A stretch of DNA of 64,000 bases. Origin: Haliotis asinina. Lineage: Eukaryota > Mollusca > Gastropoda > Lepetellida > Haliotidae. Location: assembly GCF_037392515.1 (NCBI RefSeq), contig NC_090291.1:28444001-28508000 (forward strand), written 5' to 3'. Shown here in pieces: positions 13,201-37,400 of the stretch (within the stretch, counting starts at the first letter, position 1; every line of letters begins with the position of its first letter). The translations under genes and the position numbers were made by a program. Under the pieces are notes generated by a model. The model searched no databases. It saw only the letters and a list, made by a program, of their open reading frames with translations, and was not told the DNA's origin.

Positions 13201-16095
13201 ACCAAAATCTATCAGCTCATATCAAAGACATCCAAGCTCTCAAACTGTCAGGAGGCAGAATCAGTCAAACACCACTTACGACCACCCTTTGCTTCAATTA
13301 ACGGAAACTCTGACACCATGTCAGATATAGTGCTCCATCTAAATTACTGTGACGCAAACTACGACTGTCACATGATATCATCTGACCATTACGACCATCC
13401 CGTAATGGCCATATTTGCTCACAAGGAACATCTGGGAATGAATCATGGACGAAAAAGAAAACACTCAGGAACAACATGGACAAACAGGGACGTCACTTTG
13501 ATGCCAAACCAAAATATTTACTGCAGCCCTCCAATGGAACCAAAGTGAGACAAGCTGGCCATCTTTGTCCTGTCGCACACAATAACGCTGATGACAGACA
13601 CTTCAGATTGAACATTGTCAAAACTCCATCCAAGTCTTCTAATGCAAACACAACTGACAGATACAATTTCCACAACAGACGATGGGGATATTTCACAACT
13701 TTAAAAGAAATTCACAAAAATTATGAACATTGATTGTTAGTAATATGCTAGCATAAGTGTCCATGAAACTAATAATCCTCATCTCAAAGTGTGATTGTTA
13801 CAAAACACAGTTTGAGCAGAAATGACAAATTACACAATGGCGGTGCTTCCAGTATCATGGTGAACTTGACATGTCAGGATATATCCACGTAATGTAATTA
13901 TGTCAATCCTTAAGCCTTGATTCTTGTATCAGGACGGACCAAAACATTCATCTTGACCTACAAACTACAGGTCCAGGTAACGCCAGTTACCAAATCTAAA
14001 GGTTTTCTGGAACTATGAGGGTCTTGTACAGTCATGGATTGGTGTAGTGTACTGTACTACTGTAAGATTTGATGAAAAAGTTTAATTTAATTACAAGACC
14101 ATGATTGTGTCAACAAATGAGTACAATGAGCATTACTGTTTATCCCTTAGTTACAAAGGATATAAATACATGTACTTGGATCTAAGTATTCTATAGCTTT
14201 TCATATTATCCTTTACTGTAAGGGAATTACGTATGTAAATAGTTACATAAGTCCTAAACATCATATATTCATCATCAAGGAAGTTATCTCTTAACACACA
14301 TATTCCATGAACTGTCTTGATCAATAATTATTAGCCCTGGGCACAAATCTTTATTTTAATCCCTGAATCTGTCTTTCTATGGAATATGACTTATCAGTGC
14401 CCGTCTAAAACACATGCCAGCATGTCAACAGACTACTGTATTTCAAATCTGACCCTCATACAAACCCTATGAACATAAAGAAATTGTCCTAGATACATAA
14501 AATTAATGTAAATTATCTCAGTCCTGGAAAGATGATTCGTTATTGATTAATCAGAAACTCAAAGTAATAAGTCAAATGATCTCAACAAAAAATACCGCCA
14601 AGCAGATGCCCCAGACAACATAAATTCAATCTGTCTATGTAAATATCAAACATGAAAAGATTAGACAAACATCACATTAAGAAACATTACACAGCTTAAT
14701 GACGCAGCCTCAGATTTGATTCCAGAAACCTGACTCTGACAATGCCGTCTCGTGCAGGAAGACTCATTGTTTTCTTTGATCCTCCCCAGCCAAGGGACAC
14801 CACTCACTTACATCCTGCATGTTCGACAATCACAATGATACAGATTATCTTAGACCTGCAGTGTGCCCGTTCATCGAGCCACAGGGCAATCCTCCCCCTC
14901 CGCAACCTTACTCACCAGGACAATGGCCGACATCAAAGCAGACATCTTTACAATGAGTATTGGTTGTGCTAAGGAATCACACAGCACAATGGGCAAGAAT
15001 GTGAGCCTTATATTACAAGTTCTGGAGTATTTTGTGTAAGCAAACAGATGCATCTGTCAAAGCAATCATGGCCTTGTTTTGGTGCATGAAGAGCCCTTGC
15101 AGTGGGCTGTTCAACAGTCTGTGAGTCACAAACTGCCAAAAGAAGAAAATGTCACAAGTTTCGTTGGAACAATGCCGGGAAAAGTAAACAGAGAGTACCA
15201 ATGTTTCCATAATTACAGTCAAATTAATATCCTTTTTGGACTGTTTACATTGGGAATTAATGAATGACGTAGCAGTATGGCATTTAAATTCAGCTTCAAG
15301 GAGGTGTTTATTTTTCAAAAGATACGTTCGACAGACAAATCAAGATTGATTGTAATGACAAAGCATATCAAAGACCTCTGAAAACTGGAGACTTTTCTTG
15401 AAAGCAAACAAAAATTTGAAAAATGAATTGCTCGGCTACATAATTTTACGACATTTTCAATGACAAATGACATCATTTTGTTGTTGGTGCAACACATACT
15501 GCTCACTATTCATTAAACTCTAGAGAAGAGATGCTAATTTATTCACTATCTCTATCATGGTCATTTGAGTTCTGGACCTAAACAAACACTTGTGGGTCAT
15601 CATGCCCAGCTCTGCTGGGAAGGAAGAATTCCAATGTGTCTGAAAGAACAGCAATATGAGACATTAGATAATGATGACAAGAAGCTGTAATTTCTTACAA
15701 AAAATCAACACCCCTCACTGCTCCTGTGGGACATTAGAGGTAAAATTGCATCCTTTGTGATGTCTGCTGAAACTAACGTCTGCTGACCAAGTTTCTATGT
15801 TAGGATTGTTAACAAATGTATCATCATGACCCAAAAGTACTGTTGCAGTTGCTGTCAGTCATTGGCTTGCATAGTGCATAGTTTATATTATCATATCTGG
15901 GAAGCAGACGGTCACATCCATTTACTGACTGCCTCATTCCTCATTGACTGACAACTTATGCTTTCTAAAAAGACTACTAATCTAAGTACTATTGCTAGAA
16001 AAGAGTATTAACAATCATCCCTAGGAAACTGTGTCATTAATATATAATATCTCATATAAACCATCATTATTAAGTTACGTTTTGATTTACACACA
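10201..16095. other. About 5.9 kb without a recognised gene
   Basis: No coding exon is recognised. Complex, non-repetitive blocks at about 11520-11880, 13260-13740 and 14690-15330 stand out from AT-rich surroundings and resemble conserved non-coding DNA, but no function can be read from them. The open frames in 13318-13733 overlap on both strands and show no family signature. Confidence 0.4.
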
Positions 16096-17090
16096 CCTCC
16101 TGTTCCAATACGTGCCCCATAACATCCAGCACATCCCCTAAATCTAGCATAATGTGCAGCTCCCCACACCCAGCACAAGGCGTCCCCCACACCCAGCAAA
16201 AGATGTCCCCTACATCCAGCACATCCCCTAAATCTAGCATAATGTGCAGCTCCCCACACCCAGCACAAGGCGTCCCCCACGCCCAGCAAAAGATGTCCCC
16301 TACATCCAGCACATCCCCTAAATCTAGCATAATGTGCAGCTCCCCACACCCAGCACAAGGCGTCCCCCACGCCCAGCACAAGGCGTCCCCCACACCCAGC
16401 ACAAGGCGTCCCCCACGCCCAGCAAAAGATGTCCCCTACATCCAGCACATCCCCTAAATCTAGCATAATGTGCAGCTCCCCACACCCAGCACAAGGCGTC
16501 CCCCACGCCCAGCAAAAGATGTCCCCTACATCCAGCACATCCCCTAAATCTAGCATAATGTGCAGCTCCCCACACCCAGCACAAGGCGTCCCCCACGCCC
16601 AGCAAAAGATGTCCCCTACATCCAGCACATCCCCTAAATCTAGCATAATGTGCAGCTCCCCACACCCAGCACAAGGCGTCCCCCACGCCCAGCAAAAGAT
16701 GTCCCCTACATCCAGCACATCCCCTAAATCTAGCATAATGTGCAGCTCCCCACACCCAGCACAAGGCGTCCCCACGCCCAGCAAAAGATGTCCCCTACAT
16801 CTAGCACATCCCCTAAATCTAGCATAATGTGCAGCTCCCCACACCCAGCACAAGGCGTCCCCCACGCCCAGCAAAAGATGTCCCCTACATCCAGCACATC
16901 CCCTAAATCTAGCATAATGTGCAGCTCCCCACACCCAGCACAAGGCGTCCCCCACGCCCAGCAAAAGATGTCCCCTACATCCAGCACATCCCCTAAATCT
17001 AGCATAATGTGCAGCTCCCCACACCCAGCACAAGGCGTCCCCCACGCCCAGCAAAAGATGTCCCCTACATCCAGCACAAGGCATCCACCA
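16096..17090. repeat. 90-bp minisatellite with nested 22-23-bp substructure
   Basis: The anchor AATCTAGCATAATGTGCAGC occurs at 16141, 16231, 16321, 16456, 16546, 16636, 16726, 16815, 16905 and 16995. The period is 90 bp, with one 135-bp interval (an extra 45 bp, two more subunits) and one 89-bp interval (a single missing C). Each unit is built from related 22-23-bp blocks of the form CCCCACRCCCAGCACAAGGCGTC. The array opens long frames on both strands (up to 358 codons on minus), which are repeat artefacts. The bottom strand is rich in G runs. Confidence 0.96.
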
Positions 17091-17330
17091 AACCCAACAT
17101 AAGGTGACCGCCCTTCAAACCAGCACAAGGTGCCCCCACCACACACACACACAGTAAAAGGTGCCCAACAAACCCAGCACACAGTACCCTATGACACGGC
17201 AAGCACAAGGAGCCCCATATACCAAACAATAAATAGCCCACACACCAAACACAAGGTGACCCATACCTGCAGTATATGGTGCCAAATGCAACCAATCAGC
17301 AGAAGGTGCTCTACAGGAGGCCAAAAAAAG
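17091..17330. repeat. Decayed edge of the CCCAGCACAAGG array
   Basis: Degenerate versions of the same subunit continue past the homogeneous array (AACATAAGGTGACC, CCAGCACAAGGTGCC, AACACAAGGTGACCC, CAGCAGAAGGTGC), spaced about 25-40 bp apart, with a short CA run at about 17140-17152. This is the expected pattern for an old array edge not reached by later homogenisation. Confidence 0.7.
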
Positions 17331-17499
17331 GGCTCCTGTAGAATTACTAGCCACAGCTTGTGCTTGTAACCAAGGATATAGCTACTGAAACACTGACACC
17401 ATCTCAAGCCACTCACCAACAACCGCATCTCACTGCAATCTGTCACTCAAATGTTAATAATTCTCAGCATCAAGATCTGCATCATGATGCTCAGGAATT

Positions 17500-17655
17500 A
17501 GTGAGTGAGTGAGTGAGTTTACTTTTACACCGCCTTCAGCAATATTCTATTCACAGCGGTGGACACCAGAAATGGGCTTCACACACTGTACCATGTTGGG
17601 AATCAAACCCCGGTCTTCAGCGTGACAAGCACACACCTTAACTAGGCTGCCCCAT
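17500..17655 (-). mobile_element. SINE family B (tRNA-derived) copy, minus orientation
   Basis: Reading the minus strand, a tRNA-like head contains a B-box-like GGTTTGATTCC. It is followed by TGTGTGAAGCCCATTTCTGGTG, the shared tail with an AATATTGCTGAAGGCGGTGT-type segment, and (ACTC)n. It lies between the decayed minisatellite and unique DNA. Confidence 0.85.
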
Positions 17656-18250
17656 CATCCATCAGGTATTAAAAGGTATATCGGGTATATTGTTTAACAA
17701 TTCAAAGTTTGCGAGAATAATCTTTTGAGATGCAAAAATCAGAAATGCACTGCCCTTAATATCAGTCACAGACATGATAATTCCCAAGCCAACACCATAC
17801 AGTACGACTATTGCTATGTGGTGTGGTAAACAACAAGCTAGGTGTATCAAGACATGTTTGTTTCTCACAGTCCCTACGATTCGGCATAAAGTAAGTGCAC
17901 CACTACTCATGCCGAGTTTGACAGTAATCCTGGGGATGCGCAGTCATTTAATGGCCGAGAACAACAGACTCCGAAATCACCTGATACAGGCAATAAAACA
18001 CAGACAGCTTAATGTGGCGTAACAGTGACTCATTAGGCTAAAACTGTAAAAAAGAAATGCTTCTCGCATCAATGTAAACCCTGAACATTCATCTTTCCCT
18101 GCTGATAATACACGCTTTTTTCCAAATTTCCAACATTGTAGCATAGAGCATACCTTGTTACCCATAACATGACATGCTTGACAACTAATACTGTTTCTAT
18201 GGAACCGACGTTGGTGTGCTTAGACCAAAATGTTTGGTTTCAACAAATAA

Positions 18251-18406
18251 TACAGGGGCAGTGCATCATGGGTAAAGTCAAAGACCCGGGTTCGATTTCC
18301 CACATGGGTACAACATGTAAAGCTCATTTCTGGTGTCCCCTGCCATGATATTGCTGAAATATTGCTAAAAGCAGCATAATACTGAACTCACTCAATCGAT
18401 CAATCA
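18251..18406 (+). mobile_element. SINE family B copy, plus orientation
   Basis: The B box reads GGTTCGATTTCC, followed by CACATGGGTACAACATGT, AGCTCATTTCTGGTGTCCCC, ATTGCTAAAAGCAGCATAAT and an ACTCACTCAATC tail. The A-box side is diverged. Confidence 0.88.
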
Positions 18407-19633
18407 AAAATGCCAAAAATCGTCACACTTCCCTCGTAGCTTCTTTCAAAAAAATGAAAGGATTTCAAGTAGCCTAATGGGGCTTTTTTTTCAAAGTAGG
18501 CAAGTCAAAAATTTAATCAATAATTCATTAGCTTACAAACCTCTATAAGTAAACTTAACTCCACTGTCCCACTTGACATTTCTAGACTCTGCAGTTCCAG
18601 TTAGGCACGGCAGCACCTGCTAAGTTTCCCTGCATGTCTATAAATGCCATAGTGGTTGCCGTTTGGTCACAAAGAAATTGAAATGACCAAAAGACACAAG
18701 ATTTTCACTTAAATCTCACTTGAAATTAGACAACATTCAGTTGTTTGAACAGCATGTGTCTTCAAAATATGCCACTACATTCATTTTACAAATGTGAAAT
18801 CTTTCGGGAAAAACACCAATATGGTATTCCCAGAATATGTCAAACATAAATTCCAACAGCTAAGCCAGTTCTTGAGCAAGATTTGTTTTCAATATTAGAA
18901 TGGCAAACCTCACCTCATGAAGTGACTGAGAGACCTAATTTAAAATTTCATTATGGAAATAGCAAAACAATGATGAATTAGGAATTTCTTCAGCGAGTCA
19001 TTGTCAGTGTTGTATACCTTAGAAGACATGTCTTGGTGTTTATCAATATTTGACTGCCAGCAAATCAACATACTTGTGTATAAATGTTCATATATTTAAG
19101 CAAATTATGGTTGGTAAAAGGTAAAACATTCCTCACATGAAATACGCATTATTAGATGTCAATGTTCTGCAAAATCAATGATATCAATCAAAATACACTC
19201 TGAACATACACATACTAAGAAATAATGAACTCAGAGTGTGCTACAGATAGCCAAAGAAGACCACCCATGCACAAAACATGAATCCATGGTGATCGTGATA
19301 TAAGGGAGGTAATCCCCCCAAAGCCAGTAACAACTTTCATAAAGCAATACAGTCAGAGTTATGTCCCTTTAACCTATCAGGTTTTCCAGAAAACCACAAA
19401 TCATAGGTTGCAGATTCCCTTCAAATTAATATTATCATAAATGCAGTTACTGTTTGCATGCAATATCAGGAAAACACTAACATACAATACATGTACTAAA
19501 ACATACAGTAATTATAGCTAACTCTCAAAGAAATGGAAAACTGTCAAGTACTGTTTGGGGCCAGTAAATGAAGACTTTCATTACAGGCTTTGCGTGGATC
19601 CTTGTGAAGTTTAAATCCAGATATATCTGAACA
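18407..19633. other. No gene seen; AT-rich DNA
   Basis: No exon, RNA gene or repeat is recognised between the SINE and the 39-bp array. Confidence 0.5.
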
Positions 19634-20496
19634 GGCCCCATGTACAACATTCACCTAAACCACTATGCTGCAGGCCCCATGTTTCACATTCACCTAAACC
19701 ACTATGCTGTAGGCCCCATGTAAGACATTCACCTAAACCACTATGCTGTAGGCCCCATGTATGACATTCACCTAAACCACTCTGCTATAGGCCCCATGTA
19801 AGACATTCACCTAAACCACTATGCTGTAGGCCCCATGTATGACATTCACCTAAACCACTCTGCTATAGGCCCCATGTATGACATTCACCCATACCATTAT
19901 GCTGTAGGCCCCATTCACCTATACTACTATGCTATAGGCCACATGTATGACATTCACCTAAACCACTAGGCTGTAGGCCCCATGTATGACATTCACCTAA
20001 ACCACTATGCTATAGGCCCCATTTATAACATTCACCAAACCCAATATGCTGTAGGCCCCATGTTTCACATTCACCTAAACCACTATGATGTAGGCCCCAT
20101 GTTTGACATTCGCCTAAACCATTATGCTGTAGGCCCCATGTTTCACATTCACCTAAACCACTAAGCTGTAGGCCCCATGTTTCACATTCACCTAAACCAC
20201 TATGCTGCAGGCCCCATGTTTCACATTCACCTAAGCCACTATGCTGTAGGCCCCATGTTTCACATTCACCTAAAACACTAAGCTGTAGGCCCCATGTTTC
20301 ACATTCACCTAAACCACTATGCTGCAGGCCCCATGTATGACATTCACCTAAGCCACTATGCTGTAGGCCCCATGTTTCACATTTACCTAAACCACTAATC
20401 TGTACGCCCCATGTATGACATTCACCTAAACCACTAAGCTGTAGGCCCCATGTTTCACATTCACCTAAGCCACTATGCTGTAGGCCCCATGTATGG
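19634..20496. repeat. 39-bp minisatellite, about 22 copies
   Basis: The unit is GGCCCCATGTWTSACATTCA followed by CCTAAACCACTATGCTGTA, with a period of 39 bp (19634, 19673 and so on). Copies vary at the TATGAC/TTTCAC position and in ACTATG/ACTAAG/ACTCTG. One copy near 19910 is shortened. Open frames inside are repeat artefacts. Confidence 0.95.
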
Positions 20497-21074
20497 CCTG
20501 TTTTGTGAAGCCTCTACATCGTCTGACTTTGACCAAACATTTCAGTGGTCCAAAGGACTAACAAGTGCAAAAATATATTTATCCTTTTGGAACAATACCT
20601 TATTCGAAAATAACACAAGACCACTGGAGAGCCACATATTTAATTCCCCTTGTCCTTCAGAAAATATACGAACTCAGGTCAGCCAACAAGTGTAAGCATC
20701 TGACCCTCTGGATTATGCATCACTGATCTGAAATCCGTAGGATTACCACAGGCATTTATATACTTTAGTCATGTTTTGTATTTACTGAAGCAGCAGATGA
20801 CAAAAATGTTTAATTATCCCACTTATATTTCATTCAGAACATATAAATATCCAGGAAATTATATCCTTGTCAGTAAATGCGATATGCATGCACATGTACA
20901 TAACTCTATTTGGTAAGCTACAAACATAATGCCAGTAGTTTGGCAGGTCAAGCATGAATACAGGAACATTACATGTTTGCAGGGTACACTGAAAATAGTA
21001 GAACTGATCTCAGCCAATCAAATACTGACACTCGCATTAGGTGAGATTAAAAATGGTTCCCATCAGTTTCAATT

Positions 21075-21102
21075 TCAAATTATTATCATCAACATGTTGA
21101 AA
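21075..21102 (-). CDS. Weak candidate for the NUDT21 terminal exon
   Basis: Exon 6 ends GGCAG|GTCAGT and needs one more base to finish a codon. At 21102 the minus strand has CCACAAG|TTTCAAC, which in the required phase reads S-F-N-M-L-M-I-I-I-stop. It resembles the family C-terminus RFNFIYN only in Phe-Asn and hydrophobicity, and the pyrimidine tract is poor. By eye it was the only in-phase Phe-Asn acceptor in 17.3-21.4 kb. The true exon may be elsewhere. Confidence 0.25.
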
Positions 21103-21383
21103 CTTGTGGAGGTCTTGCCCACTGATCCCTCAAACATTCCAGCTTAATAGCACTGTCAGTGCCACCTGGTCCCCAAACAACACGAATAGTGCAAGTCTGT
21201 TTCACAACAGTAAAGGATAAAGGTGAAAGGATTCTGACCAAACAACTGCTCTAAATTTAGCAAATATTTCATTCAACAAATGTTATCTTTTCATCTTAAT
21301 GGCATTTCACTTAGAAATACTGAAATAAACATAAGACAGCTGATACTTGAAAGGTAATTTGGCAAGTTGTGTAGTCGGAGTCA

Positions 21384-33317
<11,934 letters not shown>

Positions 33318-34469
33318 TTTGTCTGAAAATGATAGTTTCGTATTCAGAAAATGCCAAACGTGTGCCAAAACTGTTTCAGTCTTTTTACATGTTTGTATAG
33401 AAATGTAGTTAACTAATATATCTTACAATTAATAAATCTGCACAGGAAAAGTCGTAAATACCTTGAAAAAAAATGTTAACTCTGTAGGGTAGGGTTTTCA
33501 AAGGGAGGTAATCTAAGCAGGTGCCCGAGGGAATTTCAAACTTTCACTGACGTTACTTCACTGCTGTGTTCCATCTTGTAAGATTTTCTTAATTTTTATA
33601 AGGGTTTTAATTCACATGGGGGTTTGCAATATTACTTTGACAAAGATCGACGCCATTGGGGCACTAGCCTATACAACTTTGATCAGGTGAAAATTGTCAT
33701 TCTCTAGTAGCCTTGCTCCAAGTCGAAATCAGAATAAGCATTGATAAGTGCCGTATCTTTATTTGTAACAGGCGAATCTAGTTAAGCGAGTCTAGGGACG
33801 CCAGATCTCTATAGACACAACATGTACGTAAGAGACGATTAACGTGATCGGGTGGTCAGGCTAATGACTTTGTTGACACATGTCTTCCAAGAGGCAAGAC
33901 TTCCTCAGCCTCCTCCCGTATCCCCCCCAAATTTTAAAAATGAGGAAACGTTTCTTTGCGTGGCATTTTTAGAAGCCCTTCAGTATGTGAACTTACAATT
34001 AAACATGTTGAAACTCATTGTTATCAGATGAGGAATATATATTCAGGTGATATGATTTGACTAAGATAAAATTTAAGGGAGGACATGCAGGTGGAAGTCT
34101 TTCCTTGTTTATAGATCGCCTCCATGTATCGGGGATATTGCTGAGTGTGATAATCTATCTGACTGACTGAAGGACAGACAGCAGCACACCATTCCATCTG
34201 CACAAAACACTCCAGATTCCATTTGTCATTTTTAAAGCTCATCTTTAGACTTCCTTTTGTATGAATGTCTACAAAACTTGGATTGTACAAGTTTGTGTCA
34301 CATGTTGAAGGAAGTCTGCAAGTAATACAACCCTGTGAGGGTATTTTCCATGTTTTTAGGTGCATTTACTCTCAGTTCATGTGACCATTTTCAGTAGTGT
34401 ATGTGTTAGATTCCACTAGTTTTGTGATTTGAATATGGTAGTGCTAACTTCTATTTATTATGTTTGTAG
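33318..34469. promoter_or_regulatory. Head-to-head intergenic region between NUDT21 and the kelch gene
   Basis: The two start codons face away from each other across 1.16 kb, so this segment must hold both 5' ends. The NUDT21 start lies in AAAATGGCGAC, a YY1-like motif that often overlaps start codons of housekeeping genes. On the plus strand a possible non-coding first exon could end at 33577 (CCATCTT|GTAAGA), joining the acceptor TTTGTAG at 34469. No TATA box is convincing. Confidence 0.5.
33820..34152 (+). mobile_element. SINE family A, two old fragments
   Basis: 33820-33887 matches the head and middle (GTACGTAAGAGACGATTAACG, GATCGGGTGGTCAGGCTAAT, TTGACACATGTC). 34097-34152 matches the distal part (TTTATAGATCGCCTCCATGT, GGATATTGCTGAGTGTGAT). 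They are in the same order and orientation but separated by about 209 bp of unrelated sequence. Confidence 0.6.
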
Positions 34470-37400
34470 ATCACATGGAAGGCAAAGTTAATGTTGGAAC
34501 GGATGAGCAATGGACATGTATATGTATGGATGGCACAAGGATCAAGATCAGTCTTCAGCAATTTGTGCAACACTCAGGCTACTTTGCAGCAATGTTGAGA
34601 AGTGATGTACAAGAACACTTGACAAAAGAAATCAGCCTGGAACTCCTTTCAGTGCAAACATTGTCTCACATCCAGAATCTGTTGGACATATTATCTAGTC
34701 AACAGTTTGAAATCGAGGCAGAACTGCAGGTGTTTGAAATATTCTCACACCTGACTGAACTGTCAGAAATGGACTTGTTGTTGACAGCTATTGACTACCT
34801 GGACATGCACAAGCTGAGAAAGCTGTGCGACAAGTTCTTTTGTTCGTTACATGAGTCAAATATGGACAATCTGTCCTATCTCCTACACCTATGCACTAAT
34901 TTCACTCTAAAACAATTAGAAAAGAAAATCCTTTCATATCTGCTTGAAAATCTTTGTAGTATGCTCGATTCAGAAACAATCAACATTGTCAAGATTTTGC
35001 CATTTCCTCTCCTGAAACGTATTTTGGAAAGTAACAAGGCAAATGTTTCTTCAGAGTGGGACTTAGTCAGAGTCTTAGATGAATGGGCTATGAGTCATTG
35101 TCAGAATAATGCAGATGAAAAAAATATATTGGAACTGGGGAAATGCATCCGAATTTTATCTTTAACAGAGAGTGAAAATTATGAGAAGAGGCTTGCAGAA
35201 ATAAGAAATACATGCTTGAGAAATCAAATTAAAACAGGTATGTGTGAAATGGAAGATGATGAGGAGAAGTATCTGATAAATTACCCATTGCACAGCCAGA
35301 AGAGGAGAGGTCAAAGTATACTCCTGGCTATGAGAGTACCTTTTGGGAATAAACTGGACAGAGCATGTTCTTTTTCTAAAGACTTCAGTGTGGAGAATAA
35401 TGAGGATATTGTTTTCAATGAGAATCACCACTTGTCAAGATCCATCCCATGTGAAGCTCTGCGAGAGTTTTGTGTGTGTACACATGGGCAGTATGTGTAT
35501 GTAGCTGGAGGTCAGAGGAAATATTCTCTAGCTGGTCAGTTTGCTGTCAGCGATGTGTACCGACTGGACTTGGATAAACTGCAGTGGACAACGGTAACTT
35601 CCTCTTGTATATCTATGTGGGTTCATGGGCCAGTCATACACTGGTATTCAGCAGGTACACAGGAACTGATGGTTGTGAACTTCTTAATGGTGATCTTAAG
35701 ACCATATTCCCTATTTTCTCTTTTTAGGTCATTTTTTTTTTTTTTTTTTTTTGCGGTGAATGTTGTATTTTTCTTCTCACGTAAATATTAACAGCCTGAA
35801 GAAACGTAAGTGCCATGCTGTCTCGTGTGTGTTAGATTTTCTAGAGCAGAGTTTTATACTGTTAGGCACTGGATTTGGACTTCCAGCAGTCCAGGGACAA
35901 ATCATCAGCTGAGAACATGAACCGTCCACTCTATTTGACAATCAGTACAATCACTTTGAGACCCTCCCATGTACAAACATTGTTTGTCATGAAATGACTA
36001 AAATATGGGTACTTTAACACCTTGTACATCCCAGGAAAATCTAAGTTAGAATTAGTCTGCAACAACCCGTTATTGTAGTAAAAGGCGACAAATGGAACCA
36101 GATGATCACACTTGACTGACACATGTCATCATATGACAGTTGTGTAGAATGATGCTCACGATGTTGATTCCTAGACCATGTAGATTGTCAGATCCTGAAT
36201 AAATATTATACAAACCATCACCAAACAACTGTAATATTCCAGAGAGCTGCTTTAAACAACAAACAAGCAATAAAACACTAATTATAAACTGTACATGTCT
36301 ATATAAAGAAAGATAAATGCTTGTAAATAATGAGTTGACTGTGTTCAATATTTAATATATAATATAAAAGTACCAACATTGAATATTTTCATACACAGGT
36401 GAAGCCGATGTCAGTAGAGAGGTGCTTATTTCACATGGAAACTCTCTCTAAGCAGCTGTATGCAGTTGGGGGCATCAACATTGATGGTGAACTGTCATCA
36501 GTGGAGAAATACGATCCTGTGACGGACATGTGGACCCCAGTACAGAGTCTGGACTATAAGATACATGAACATGCAGGTACAGTGAAGGATGTCTCTCTCT
36601 CCAAACATACTCACAGGTCTACTGTGACCTTATGAAGATACATCATCGTTCAGTTGAGAAGTTTAATCATTCCCCAAAGTACGGGGTTGGATTCACCACA
36701 TCGGTCGATGAGTGAAGCCCTTTTCGTGTGTTCTTCACCACAATTATGCCAAAAGTTTGCAGAAATCAGTGTAAAACCCAACTCACTCACAACTTTGTAA
36801 GAAAAGAACAGATTGTGAAATCCAGTGGTAATGACCATTGAATGTCTGGAACATTCAGTGAACCATTGTAAAACTTCACTCATCATGTTCCAGGTTGTGG
36901 CCATGGCAAGGTGATGTACATCTGTGGCGGCCATGATGGAACCAGCCATGTAGACACGCTGTGTCGGTATGATGGAACTAGTGATACATGGTCTCGGTGT
37001 GCTCCCATGTTGACAACCAGATCATGCCACTCTGTCATCCGTCTCAATGACAGACTGTATGTGATAGGAGGCAGCAAGATAAAGAAGTTCAAGGTGTATG
37101 GAATGCAGGTGGGATGGAGAACAACATGCTCGTTCTTGAGTCACACTGAGTGTCCCACGCCAAATGCCCAAAAGTTTTGAGCAAAGACTCCCATTGTGCT
37201 AAATCACGAAACTGTGCGAACATGGCATTATATACCCTGATTTTGTCGAATAGTTTAGAAATGACAGTAATCCAGTAGACCTACATCAGCCACTCAGAAG
37301 TTCAGTGTTGGTTTGCCGAGCATGAGGAACCTGGGCTACAGTAGATCCTCAGCATCCTAAGCGGTCGTAAAATACGACATTCTGACTCGTTGATGCCATG

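Noticed and set aside
16008-17084. 358-codon open frame on minus, with overlapping frames on plus
   Set aside because: It is fully explained by the 90-bp tandem repeat (period divisible by three) and open on both strands. No start, splice or homology support.
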